From contig JACVJF010000017.1 of the NCBI GenBank assembly GCA_015711855.1, positions 1-36,546 of the forward strand: DNA of 36,546 nt, given 5' to 3'. The notes below the pieces were generated by a model, which worked only from the letters and a program-made list of their open reading frames with translations, made no database searches and was not told the DNA's origin. Made by a program: the position numbers and the translations under genes. Below are positions 23,688-31,660 of the stretch, one piece after another (the first letter of the stretch is position 1; each line of letters starts with the position of its first letter). The stretch comes from Candidatus Solincola quzhuomuensis (lineage in GTDB: Bacteria > Actinomycetota > Geothermincolia > Geothermincolales > RBG-13-55-18).

Positions 23688-24683
23688 TCAGACCTCAACC
23701 TCCCTCACCCCAAGGGAACGGAAATCTGTGGTCCCCACCCCCAATTCCTCACCGTGAACCAAATACCTTATATCCCTCGGCGACCTCCCGAAAAAGGAGC
23801 AGGCGTAAGCGTCGACGGCTACCGGATCCTTGCCGATGATTATCTCCCCCGGCCGGCTCACGGTACCCGGACCGCCGGGCCCGTGGTCCAAAAGAACGCT
23901 AAGGGCATCCATTATCACCAGCGAGGGCCTGATGACCGTGTTCAGCTCGGCGATGGCCCTATGCAGGTCGATCTGGTGCATCTTACCCATATTCTGGGTA
24001 CACCCTATGAGGTTCTTCATGGATAGGCTCAATCCGGCACCGCTGTGGTGCTTGGCCTTGGGCATGTTCACCACGATCTCCGCCCGGAAGATCTCCTCCA
24101 GGATGCCTACCTCGCCCAGGGCTTTTCCTCCGGGCACTCGCACCATCCGGGATACCCCCGGTCTCCCTACGGGATAGACGGCCAATTCGGCCCCCGCGTT
24201 CTTGGCGGCAGGTCCTATACCGTTCTTCTCCAGCGTAGGATCCACGAGATCCTGCAGGATGTGGTCGAAGACGACGACCTCCTTCGCCCCCGATTCCAGG
24301 AAAAGGCGCACCACCTCCGCCACCAGGCCGGGATGGGTGGTGGTGGCGTGTTCCGGGGGTCGGGCAAAGGCGGCGTTCACTTTGATGAGGACGTTCTTCC
24401 CCTCGGGCCGTAGGGTTGCTAGGCCTCCCCATTCCTCCAGTCCCCTGCGGACCATGTTTTCGGGTTTTTCTCCTCGCACCACCACCAGGCCGGGAAAGGC
24501 CTCTCCGCCATGACGAGGGGCGGGGAGCTCGCCGGGCGAAGCCTCCGGCCCCTGCTCCACGGGACAAGTCCCGGTTTCCTTGCCTCCACAACCGGACAAG
24601 GTCAGGCCAAGGTAGATACCACCCAGACCCAGGGCGGCTCTTCCCATCTTTTCCAGAAAATACCTTCTATCCACCGTCTTCAT
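23688..24683 (-). CDS. DUF362 protein with twin-arginine lipoprotein signal
   Basis: 331 aa from the ATG at 24683, preceded by GAGGGA 5 nt away; an upstream in-frame start gives 14 extra polar residues. The N-terminus shows DRRYFLEKMGRAALGL, a Tat-like pair Arg6-Arg7, then a hydrophobic run and lipobox LSGC with Cys32. The main domain has the DUF362 pattern: VLIKVNAAFARPP, VVVFDHILQD, NMPKAKHHSGAGLSLSMKNLIGC, and a late GKDPVAVDAYACSFFG. DUF362 proteins often accompany Fe-S electron carriers. Unlike fused forms, this one has no C-terminal ferredoxin; the two genes that follow supply those. Expected to be anchored outside the membrane. Function unknown. Confidence 0.82.
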   Translation of the reverse strand: MKTVDRRYFLEKMGRAALGLGGIYLGLTLSGCGGKETGTCPVEQGPEASPGELPAPRHGGEAFPGLVVVRGEKPENMVRRGLEEWGGLATLRPEGKNVLIKVNAAFARPPEHATTTHPGLVAEVVRLFLESGAKEVVVFDHILQDLVDPTLEKNGIGPAAKNAGAELAVYPVGRPGVSRMVRVPGGKALGEVGILEEIFRAEIVVNMPKAKHHSGAGLSLSMKNLIGCTQNMGKMHQIDLHRAIAELNTVIRPSLVIMDALSVLLDHGPGGPGTVSRPGEIIIGKDPVAVDAYACSFFGRSPRDIRYLVHGEELGVGTTDFRSLGVREVEV

Positions 24684-25254
24684 GAACTTCCCTCTCCGCA
24701 GTCCACGCGGTTTTCCGGTTCCCATCCCCTCCGTGTTTGCGGAAACCTTTCCGTCTTCTACCGAACGGCCCGATCCCCAACCGGGTTGCGCCGCCGTTCC
24801 CTAACGGTTCAATTCTAAAAGCTCTTAAGGAACCGTGCTTTGACCGACGTCATCCCCATCCCGCCGTTCCGCCGCCAGGGGTAAAGGACCCACCTTCGGG
24901 AACGCGGCGACGGTCTCGGATTCCTGAAGGTTTTTCCTCCTTAAAACGCCCATCGACGGACCCAAGACTTCCTGCTCCCTCGTCGAGCATTCCGGTCGGC
25001 GGGATCCCGTGTGTCCGACCCGATGAAACGGAATCCCCCGGTCCTAAGCAATCTCAAAAGAAAGAGGCCACGGTGAACGGCCCGGCTTCCTCGGAAAGGC
25101 ACCGGTCTTTGGGAAACGTAAGGTCGAGCATGGCATGCGCGGGGACACTACCGTGGGCAATACGGAAGTCCGTCAAGGCGGAGGAAAAGACTTCTTTGCC
25201 ATCCGTGCCGGAGGTCCCGCGCGGGCGATTACCCTACGAACCGCCGTCGTCCGA
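24684..25254. other. intergenic region upstream of DUF362 gene
   Basis: About 570 nt between two genes on the minus strand with no credible gene. It holds the inverted repeat described at 24804-24836 and a 10-bp GC palindrome CCCGCGCGGG near 25217. Plus-strand open frames here are uninterrupted only because of base composition and lack ribosome sites. Confidence 0.35.
24804..24836 (-). promoter_or_regulatory. inverted repeat flanking a -10-like box upstream of the DUF362 operon
   Basis: Perfect 7-bp arms ACGGTTC (24804-24810) and GAACCGT (24830-24836) enclose 19 AT-rich bases. Inside, a minus-strand TAGAAT (24817-24812) could be a -10 for the DUF362 - NapH - ferredoxin transcript, about 130 nt before its ATG. 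No good -35 is seen. A repressor or activator binding site is inferred from the symmetry alone. Confidence 0.35.
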
Positions 25255-25623
25255 CTATTGCTCCCCCCGAAAAAGGTAGCGTCCCTCCCGGATGATGAAA
25301 CCGCGTTCCCGGACGCAGTCCTTGGCCCGTCGGGTCAGATCCTCTAGATCGGTTAACAACCGTTCCCAGCGGGCTCCGTTTTCGCTATCGCTCTCCACCC
25401 TACCCGTGTCCAGCCTGCATTGGAGGATCCTGTCCTCGTCCAGGGTGGACACATAGACTCCCGCCCTGAAGATCCATCTCCCTCTGCCGTTTATCCACTT
25501 CCTGGAAAAGGGCTGCACCCGGATTGTCTTCCCCTGTGGCGAGAATATCCGCCCGTCGTACTTCTCCTGAAGTTCGTCGAGCATGGAGTCCAGGTTTTCC
25601 CCGAAATCAACCACAACGCCCAT
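25255..25623 (-). CDS. hypothetical protein, 122 aa
   Basis: ATG at 25623 with AGAGGAG just upstream and a promoter-like TATAAT at 25674-25669, so it is likely a true gene. The product is soluble, mixed alpha/beta and charged, with no signal peptide, no cysteine pair and no motif I recognise. The central region has aromatic beta-like stretches (RKWINGRGRWIFRAGVYVS). The C-terminal half is helical with an Asp/Glu/Arg-rich pattern. It is divergent from the flavodoxin gene, which may mean shared control. I cannot assign a family. Confidence 0.6.
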   Translation of the reverse strand: MGVVVDFGENLDSMLDELQEKYDGRIFSPQGKTIRVQPFSRKWINGRGRWIFRAGVYVSTLDEDRILQCRLDTGRVESDSENGARWERLLTDLEDLTRRAKDCVRERGFIIREGRYLFRGEQ

Positions 25624-25655
25624 CTTCTCCTCTTTTCACCTCCCATAGCATGAGA

Positions 25656-25676
25656 TGTATTGTTTCATATTATACA
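25656..25676 (-). promoter_or_regulatory. -10 element with TGTAT-N11-ATACA dyad
   Basis: A perfect TATAAT on the minus strand (25674-25669) lies about 46 nt before the ATG of the 122-aa protein. It sits in one half of an inverted repeat TGTAT (25656-25660) / ATACA (25672-25676). A clear -35 is missing, which would fit a promoter that needs an activator. Facing right, TGG-TAATAT (25759-25767) is an extended -10 candidate for the flavodoxin gene. Confidence 0.4.
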
Positions 25677-25825
25677 CCACATTAAAAAGTCTTGGCGAAA
25701 ACATACAACGCCCAAGGCGGTCGAGATCAATGCTCCTTGCGATCCCGGGCACTCTTTTTGGTAATATTTCCTCGTATGGCTGGCTCGGGATTATCCGGGA
25801 ACAACTTTTCTAGGGAGGTGCAGCC

Positions 25826-26329
25826 ATGAGGTTCCTCGTAGCTTACCTGTCTCAGACGGGAAACACCCGGAAGGTGGCAGAAGCCATCTACGAAGTCCTG
25901 GAGGGTGAAAAGGAGATCATGCCCCTCTCCGAGGTGGAGAGCCTCGAGGGCTACGACCTGGCCTTCATCGGTTTCCCCATTCACGCCTCGAACCCGGCGG
26001 CGGAGGCCAAAGCTTTTCTGGAAGAGAAGGGAAGGGGGAAGAAGGTCGCCCTCTTCGTCACCCACGCCGCCCCCGAGGACCACGAGCTCGTCTCCGGCTT
26101 TCTGGAAAAATGCAAGGCGGCCGTATCCCACGCCGATCTGGTGGGGATGTTCGACTGCCAGGGGGAGCTGTCGCAGGCGGTGATCGACATCCTGGCCAAG
26201 AGCGACAACCCCAAGTACCGGGAATTCGCCGCATACGGTCCCCAGACCAAGGGCCAGCCGGACGACTCACGGCTGGAAAAAGCGCGCGTATTCGCCCGGG
26301 ACGTGGTGAATAAACTGAAGGGGACTTAA
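25826..26329 (+). CDS. flavodoxin-family protein
   Basis: 167 aa. The N-terminal strand-loop MRFLVAYLSQTGNTRKVAEAIYE contains the FMN-phosphate loop SQTGNT at residues 9-14. The Rossmann-like pattern continues with YDLAFIGFPIHA and KKVALFVTHAAP, as in flavodoxins. The length is that of short-chain flavodoxins with a C-terminal helix. It would shuttle one or two electrons in the cytoplasm and is a natural electron carrier for the flavoprotein cluster that follows or for the reductase-like pair. The ATG has AGGGAGGT about 6 nt upstream. Its stop overlaps by 4 nt the stop of the convergent FAD oxidoreductase gene. Confidence 0.85.
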   Translation: MRFLVAYLSQTGNTRKVAEAIYEVLEGEKEIMPLSEVESLEGYDLAFIGFPIHASNPAAEAKAFLEEKGRGKKVALFVTHAAPEDHELVSGFLEKCKAAVSHADLVGMFDCQGELSQAVIDILAKSDNPKYREFAAYGPQTKGQPDDSRLEKARVFARDVVNKLKGT

Positions 26330-27405
26330 ATCCTCCCGTAACCGGTTATGTTAATCTTGAAGGCCTGGCGCAGGAGGAGCGGACCGAAGACGGGCATGAA
26401 GCGCATGGCCAGCCTTCCGGGGTACTTGACGACGAGTTCCCGGGGGCTGTGATCCATAATCCGCTTGGCGATAAGCACCGGATAGAAGGTGAGGTTGAGG
26501 CGTCGAAATTCGTCGTAAGCGGCGGCGGGATCGGTCACGGCATCGGCGGCGATCTTCCCGGAGAGAAAGGCTCCGTGCATGCCGAAGAACAACACGGGAT
26601 CCATCATCCCGGACACCGTTCCCGCCAGGATCATGTCTCCCTGGAACAGCCTGGGGTTGGTAAGACGCCTCACGGGTGCCGCCCCGCCTTCCAGGACCTG
26701 GAATCTCTTGAAGGGATAGCCGTCCTCCAGAGTGGCCTGCTCGGCGAACTTTTCCACCTCCCACTTGGCCACCGGCCGGTAGCGGTTGAAGATCAGGGCG
26801 AAAGCGATGCCGTTGACTGAGCAGGTGAAGGCGTAATCGGGCGTGTAATCGTCGAAGTAGACGGTCACCCGGGGTTCCATCCAAGGAACCCGGCACTTGG
26901 CGAAATACCCGTGCAGGAGCTGGTAGGGGACTCCTACCGCTTCGAAGCCGTCCACGTGCAGTCCCGTGGCCATTATGGAGTTCCGGGGGAGCCGGTTCAC
27001 CTGGCGATCGGCGATCACTGGTTGATCGAACTCGAAGCGCACCCCCTCCTCCACCGCCAGGCGGTAGAGGTAGTGATCCATGGAAGTCCTGCGAGGACCT
27101 CTCTCGATCATCCAGGCTTGGACGTTGGGTGGGAATTTGATCCGATAACGCTTTCCCCAGACGGATATCGTGCCTTCCTTCAGGGGAACCATCCCCGGCA
27201 TCAGGTCGATGCCCGTGTACCTGCACATGGCCTCGGCGTCCATGGGCGTCCCGTGCGGGGACGGGTTGTAGATAGCTAACCCCCCCACCCGCTTGCCCTT
27301 CTCCAGCACGATGACCTCACGACCACGTCTTGCCAGATTGATGGCCGCCGTGAGTCCGGCCAGACCCGCTCCCACCACGTATACGGGTCCTTCCTTCCCA
27401 GCCAT
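26326..27405 (-). CDS. FAD-dependent oxidoreductase, paralogue A
   Basis: 359 aa from the ATG at 27405, with GCGAGGT 6 nt upstream; a TTG at 27435 is overlapped by its own purine stretch. The GAGLAG dinucleotide loop is at residues 12-17 and the FAD-ribose acidic end at VLEKGKRVGG. The family-specific ERGPRRTSMD is at 100-109, ATGL at 145-148, a tyrosine-rich YFDDYTPDYAF follows, and the C-terminal AGTVSG..DP..FFG.HGAFLSGKIAA begins at about 260. The same blocks occur in the three paralogues of this window. The overall plan is like GR2-type flavoproteins (geranylgeranyl reductase/FixC, phytoene desaturase), but no exact family is recognised. Substrate unknown; a hydrophobic substrate is a guess. 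Confidence 0.82.
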   Translation of the reverse strand: MAGKEGPVYVVGAGLAGLTAAINLARRGREVIVLEKGKRVGGLAIYNPSPHGTPMDAEAMCRYTGIDLMPGMVPLKEGTISVWGKRYRIKFPPNVQAWMIERGPRRTSMDHYLYRLAVEEGVRFEFDQPVIADRQVNRLPRNSIMATGLHVDGFEAVGVPYQLLHGYFAKCRVPWMEPRVTVYFDDYTPDYAFTCSVNGIAFALIFNRYRPVAKWEVEKFAEQATLEDGYPFKRFQVLEGGAAPVRRLTNPRLFQGDMILAGTVSGMMDPVLFFGMHGAFLSGKIAADAVTDPAAAYDEFRRLNLTFYPVLIAKRIMDHSPRELVVKYPGRLAMRFMPVFGPLLLRQAFKINITGYGRI

Positions 27406-27463
27406 GACCAACCTCGCTTTCTCCCGATCCGCCAACCCTCGCTGATCAGTTCTTTGTCCCGCT

Positions 27464-28597
27464 TCAGATGCCGATGTATTTGGAATATCTATCCATATGG
27501 AAAAGAAGCAGATAGCCGGGTATCATCCGCTGCATGCTCGCGCCCTGTAGGCGACCCAGTAATTCAAACCTGGACACGAACCCCATCGCCGTCGAGACCA
27601 GGACCCTACGCAGCGGCTCGGGCATGTAGTTGATGGCCACTCGTCGGAAAAACCACATGGGGTTGAAACTGCGGTTGCAGAGATCGAACATCTCCTGGGC
27701 CAGCGCCTTGTCCTCCAGGGCTATGGCGGCTATCTTTCCCGAGATCATGGCCCCGTGGCAGCCGAAATAGGTCCCCGGGTCCTGGGCGCCCGCCAGCGTC
27801 CCGGCCAGGATCTTGCCCCCGGCGAAAAGCCTCGGCTGGCTCGGATAGCGGGAGGCGAAATAACCTCTCTCCATATGCCAGGTCTTGAACTCCACACCTT
27901 CCGTCTCCCTTATCTGCCTCTCCCACCTCTCGCGTTCCCTCTCTCCCACCGGCCTGCGGGCGAAGAAGAGACCGGCCACTACGCCGTTGGCGGAGGGTAG
28001 GTAACAGTAGTCGCGCGTGTAATGATCAAAGTAAACCGCGCAACGCCGCGCCTCCGACCTCCGTCCCCACGGGCGATATATCCCACTCATCACGTAGCCG
28101 TAAGCCGTCTCGTAGGGTATGCGGAGGGCATCGAAGGCTTCCCGGTACGGTCCGGTGGCCACGATGGTGTCGGGAGGATATTGGGCCAGATCCTTCTGGC
28201 AGGTTATGGGATTCCCCCACTCGAAAGTTACTCCCATTTCCCGGGCCACCTCGTAAAGATAGCGGTCGATCGCCGTGCGGCGGGGCCCGCGCTCCACGTT
28301 GTGCAGGGCGGAGAACGCGGGGTTGAGTTTGAACAGTCTGCCGAAGGAATAGACGTGAAAGTTCTCACACGGACCCACCTGCGGTTCCCCTATGGGCACC
28401 CCGAGGAACCGGGACATCAGATCGGGGTGGAAGGGCGTGGAATCCACGAAGGGATGGGCCTTGGGCATTCCCCCCACCCGGTTGTACCGGTCGACGCAGT
28501 GGACATCGTACCCCAGCTTGCGCGCGGTAATGGCCGCGCAGAGTCCTGCCAGACCGGCTCCCACGATGGTGACTTTCTTTCCGGGCACCTTCCTCAC
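27464..28597 (-). CDS. FAD-dependent oxidoreductase, paralogue B
   Basis: 377 aa, GTG start at 28597 with AGAGG 5 nt upstream; a second GTG three codons later is possible. GAGLAG is at residues 13-18, ERGPRRTAID at 102-111, IVATGP at 145-150, YFDHYTRDYCY follows, and the C-terminal block AGTLAGAQDP with FGCHGAMISGKIAA is present. It is the longest paralogue: it carries ~15 extra residues and a Cys-rich N-terminal half (Cys20, 34, 77, 133). It lacks the final Leu of the ATGL motif. It lies 58 nt upstream of paralogue A and 63 nt downstream of paralogue C, consistent with one transcript. Confidence 0.82.
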   Translation of the reverse strand: MRKVPGKKVTIVGAGLAGLCAAITARKLGYDVHCVDRYNRVGGMPKAHPFVDSTPFHPDLMSRFLGVPIGEPQVGPCENFHVYSFGRLFKLNPAFSALHNVERGPRRTAIDRYLYEVAREMGVTFEWGNPITCQKDLAQYPPDTIVATGPYREAFDALRIPYETAYGYVMSGIYRPWGRRSEARRCAVYFDHYTRDYCYLPSANGVVAGLFFARRPVGERERERWERQIRETEGVEFKTWHMERGYFASRYPSQPRLFAGGKILAGTLAGAQDPGTYFGCHGAMISGKIAAIALEDKALAQEMFDLCNRSFNPMWFFRRVAINYMPEPLRRVLVSTAMGFVSRFELLGRLQGASMQRMIPGYLLLFHMDRYSKYIGI

Positions 28598-28660
28598 CTC
28601 AGCCTCTGAGTATATTCACGCCGGTCCCACCCCCCGCCTCTCTCCGGGCGCCCGCCGGGT

Positions 28661-29719
28661 TCATATCCCGCCGAAACCGGGTATGCCCCGGAGGGACATG
28701 TTCACCAAGGGCTGCAGCACTTTCGGCTCCCTCACGTATACGCTAAGGGCCAAATTAAGCCCCGCCTTGCGCACGAGGTGCGGCTGGTGTACGAAGAGCC
28801 TCTTGAGAACCCACGATCGGCGATAGAAGGCGGTGAGCTTTCGAAAAATTCGCCAGGCCCTTTCCTTGTCCTCCACGGCCATTGCCGCTATCCTGCCCGA
28901 GGCCAGAGACCCCTGCACGCCGAAGAGGAACAAGGGGTCCTGCAGGCCGGCCAGCGTCCCGGCCAAAATCTTGTCGCCGGAGAAGAGGCAAGGGGCGTCG
29001 ATGCTCTTGGTGGCCACCACTCCGTAATGGGGCTCCCATTCCCCGAACTCCATACCCTCCCGGCGCAAAAGCGAAGAGAGCTCTTCGCATACCGCTGAAC
29101 TCCGAGGCCGCGTGTCGAAGGCCAGCGCGAAGGACACCCCGTGAAGGTTCGCGCAGTAATGATAATTGCGCGTAAAACGGTCGAAAAAACCGATTATGCG
29201 CGGCGGTCCCTCGTGTCTGGTCCTGCACACGAACCCGAAGACCTCCTGGAAAGGACGCCTCAGAGCCAAAAAGGGCTCCGCTTCCAGGCCGGTGGCGATG
29301 ATGCTCCCGGCCGGAAGGCGGGCGAAATCCTCCTGGGAATCCAGAGCCATCCCGAATCGGAAATCCACCCCGGCATCTACAGCCAACTGGTAGAGGTAAT
29401 GGTCCAGGGAGGTGGAGCGGCTCCCTCGCTCCACGGAATGCAGCTGCATGTACCTTCCGGGGAAAGCGTGCCTCTTCCCGTACGCGTAGATGACGAACTC
29501 CTTGGTGGGAACAACGTACGGATAGGGGAGCTCCACTCCTATGAACCTCCCCAGCCGGTCCGGGTCCATGGGAGTGACGTCTATCGCAGGACGTATGCGG
29601 GGATCCCCTCCAACCCTGTCCCTCTTTTCCAGCACCGTGACCTTGTGGCCGGCCCGTACCAGGTTGATGGCGGCCACCAACCCGGCCAATCCCGCTCCCA
29701 CAACGGTGATCTCAGCCAT
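28661..29719 (-). CDS. FAD-dependent oxidoreductase, paralogue C
   Basis: 352 aa from the ATG at 29719, where the GxGxxG domain begins (MAEITVVGAGLAGL). The frame stays open far upstream, to 30850, but that part is antisense-frame sequence inside the flavin oxidase gene and has no homology to the family, so it is excluded. Family blocks are ERGSRSTSLD at 97-106, IIATGLE, FFDRFTRNYHY, AGTLAGLQDP and FGVQGSLASGRIAAMAVEDK. A GAGGTGG lies about 9 nt before the start. This copy differs most in the ERGPR block (ERGSR) and has Gln in place of the conserved His before the SGKIAA helix, suggesting a different substrate or a changed site. Confidence 0.82.
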   Translation of the reverse strand: MAEITVVGAGLAGLVAAINLVRAGHKVTVLEKRDRVGGDPRIRPAIDVTPMDPDRLGRFIGVELPYPYVVPTKEFVIYAYGKRHAFPGRYMQLHSVERGSRSTSLDHYLYQLAVDAGVDFRFGMALDSQEDFARLPAGSIIATGLEAEPFLALRRPFQEVFGFVCRTRHEGPPRIIGFFDRFTRNYHYCANLHGVSFALAFDTRPRSSAVCEELSSLLRREGMEFGEWEPHYGVVATKSIDAPCLFSGDKILAGTLAGLQDPLFLFGVQGSLASGRIAAMAVEDKERAWRIFRKLTAFYRRSWVLKRLFVHQPHLVRKAGLNLALSVYVREPKVLQPLVNMSLRGIPGFGGI

Positions 29720-29756
29720 GGCCCCATCCACCTCGAGGTATCCGGAACGGCACCCC

Positions 29757-29843
29757 AGGCCGCCCGCCGGACCTTTACTTTCCCCGGCTCGGCACGAGTT
29801 CCACCGGAGACGCCCGTCGAGCGGAGAGGTCGCCCGCCGGACC
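29757..29843. repeat. 17-bp direct repeat upstream of paralogue C
   Basis: The sequence aggccgcccgccggacc (29757-29773) recurs at 29827-29843 with one mismatch, 70 nt apart, in the 293-nt gap between the flavin oxidase and paralogue C genes. It might be a regulatory repeat or a trace of local duplication. Nothing else is visible in this gap. Confidence 0.4.
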
Positions 29844-30012
29844 CTTGCCGGCGGACGACCAAAAGAACCCAGAATCGCCGTCTTCCAGCCTGCCGGAAAG
29901 AAGCTCAGGCGAGACGAGGGTCCGCGCGCCGCCGCGCCTTTTCCCTTCCCTCCGGCCCTCTCCTTTTCCCCTATCACCTCCCTCCTCACGCTGACTCCGG
30001 CACGGACACAGG

Positions 30013-31656
30013 TCAAAGGGTCAACTTCTTGCACAAGCCGGTTTGATAATCCCATCTCCTGGCGGAGACGTTGTTGGGATCCACGGCCATCTTGAAAGCC
30101 GTGAAGGTGTCCGTGAAGGTGGTGCTGTTGGGCATCAGAAGCGGCATGAGGTCGTCCAGTTTGGGCATGCCTTCCGGTAAGGGTAAGGGCATCCCCTTCA
30201 TCAGGGGAATGGCCCCGCAGGCCAGCACCAATCCATGGCCCAGGATCCCCGTGAACATGGCCCTCATGTAGGTCATGAACATGCGCATGTTGTCGTCTTT
30301 GTCGCCCTGGTTGGTATAGACATCGTATTCCATATAGGCGGAACGACCCATATGGTAGGGCTGGAGATAGGTGGAAGCATCGTCCGGCGGCAAATTGTCG
30401 TCGGTGTGGCCGGCTTGGTCGCTGGTGGCCACCCGCATGCTGCGCTCCGCTTCCAGGAAGTTGTCCAGGTGGCCGATAAGGGCCCCGATGAGGAAGGAGC
30501 CACGGACTCTCATCACCCGGACGGTCACGTTGAAGTATTTCTGCCAGCGGTCCAGGTTCACGCTGCGCAGATCGGCGGTGAGGTCCTCCACGGCTTCCGG
30601 GGGCAGGAAATCCCAATCCGGGTCGATCTTTAGGATCTCCCTCTCGATGATCTCCGCCTTCAACCTTGCCTCCTCCGGGGTGGAGCCGGCGAAGATGGTG
30701 AAGAGGTTGTTGCGGGGAAAGGTACCGGCGATGGCGCTGGCCTGGGCGTTGGTGGCGCCCACGAATATCCCGAAGAAAGAGTTCTGCATATGGGCGAGCT
30801 CGAGGGTAAGGTTCTCGTTGGCCACCTTGTACAACACGTCGATGACGCACTTCAGATCGTCCTTCTCATATGCTGGGAATATCTGGTATATATGTTCCGG
30901 TTCCGGATAGAGCCGCAGGGTCATCTCCGTGACCGTACCCAGGGTTCCGAAGGCGTAACGGAAGAGAGAGGCCATGTCCGGTCCCGGTCCGGGGACGTGG
31001 GCCTTGACCGCTCCGTAGGCGGCGGGACCCGTCTTCAAGATGGAACCGTCGGGCAGGACCATGGTCATGTCGATGATGTTGTCGATGCCGAATCCATACT
31101 TGGAGGCCAAGGTATTGATATTGCAGAAGGCGTGATTGGATATAACCCCGGCGGTGGCCGCCGTGGAGGGGTTGAGCACGCGGCACTTGACCTTCTGGGC
31201 CTCCACCTGAGCAGCCAAGTAGTTCACCCCCGGCTGGATGACCATGTACATGTTCTCCCCGTCCACTTCCAGGATCTTGTCCATGCGCCGGAGGTCCATG
31301 ATGATGCCCCCGTAAAGGGGGATGTGGAGGGCCATGGTGGTGAGGCCGGTGCCCATGGGTATGACGTCCACCCGGCACTCATTGGCGATACGGTAGACCT
31401 CCGCCACCTCCTCCGTCGTCTCGGGCATGACCACCAGGTGGGGATATTGGGCGGGAAGGGGGGCCTGGTCGCGCGAGTATCCGATGAGGATCACCGGGTC
31501 GTCGGTGACCCATTCCTCTCCCAGGGCTTCCTCGAGCATCTCCTTGGCCCTAGCCAGATCCTCGGGGCGATTGTGGAGCGGTTCGGCCTCGTGCTGGAAG
31601 ATTATCCCGGATATCCTCCTCTCCTTTATGTCCTTGGCTATGTCCCTTATCCACAT
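30013..31656 (-). CDS. FAD-binding oxidoreductase, VAO/GlcD-like
   Basis: 547 aa. The ATG has AAGGAGGT 8 nt upstream. The N-terminal FAD_binding_4 (PCMH-type) domain is complete: HLVVMPETTEEVAEVYRIA, the pyrophosphate loop PMGTGL at 100-105, GGIIMDLRRMDKILEVD, and the later AATAGVISNHAFCNINTLASKYGFG block. The C-terminal half fits the FAD-linked oxidase C domain of vanillyl-alcohol-oxidase, p-cresol methylhydroxylase and glycolate/lactate dehydrogenase enzymes. These oxidise alpha-hydroxy acids or benzylic/allylic alcohol positions. No His or Tyr for covalent flavin can be assigned with confidence. It follows the Fe-S gene after 4 nt, so it is the last part of a three-gene oxidase-like unit. 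Confidence 0.86.
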   Translation of the reverse strand: MWIRDIAKDIKERRISGIIFQHEAEPLHNRPEDLARAKEMLEEALGEEWVTDDPVILIGYSRDQAPLPAQYPHLVVMPETTEEVAEVYRIANECRVDVIPMGTGLTTMALHIPLYGGIIMDLRRMDKILEVDGENMYMVIQPGVNYLAAQVEAQKVKCRVLNPSTAATAGVISNHAFCNINTLASKYGFGIDNIIDMTMVLPDGSILKTGPAAYGAVKAHVPGPGPDMASLFRYAFGTLGTVTEMTLRLYPEPEHIYQIFPAYEKDDLKCVIDVLYKVANENLTLELAHMQNSFFGIFVGATNAQASAIAGTFPRNNLFTIFAGSTPEEARLKAEIIEREILKIDPDWDFLPPEAVEDLTADLRSVNLDRWQKYFNVTVRVMRVRGSFLIGALIGHLDNFLEAERSMRVATSDQAGHTDDNLPPDDASTYLQPYHMGRSAYMEYDVYTNQGDKDDNMRMFMTYMRAMFTGILGHGLVLACGAIPLMKGMPLPLPEGMPKLDDLMPLLMPNSTTFTDTFTAFKMAVDPNNVSARRWDYQTGLCKKLTL

Positions 31657-31660
31657 CTCC

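Noticed and set aside
24737-25279. 180-residue plus-strand open frame in the gap upstream of DUF362
   Set aside because: Pro/Arg/Ser-rich, no start signal, no motif; composition artefact.
26326-29719. Three tandem FAD genes as a recent tandem duplication
   Set aside because: They share motifs but differ through most of their length, so the duplications are old rather than recent.
29720-30850. Long minus-strand extension of the paralogue C reading frame, giving a 729-residue fusion
   Set aside because: The extra part reads out of frame through the flavin oxidase gene, is Gly/Arg/His-rich and has no domain; the GxGxxG domain begins at 29719 with its own start.
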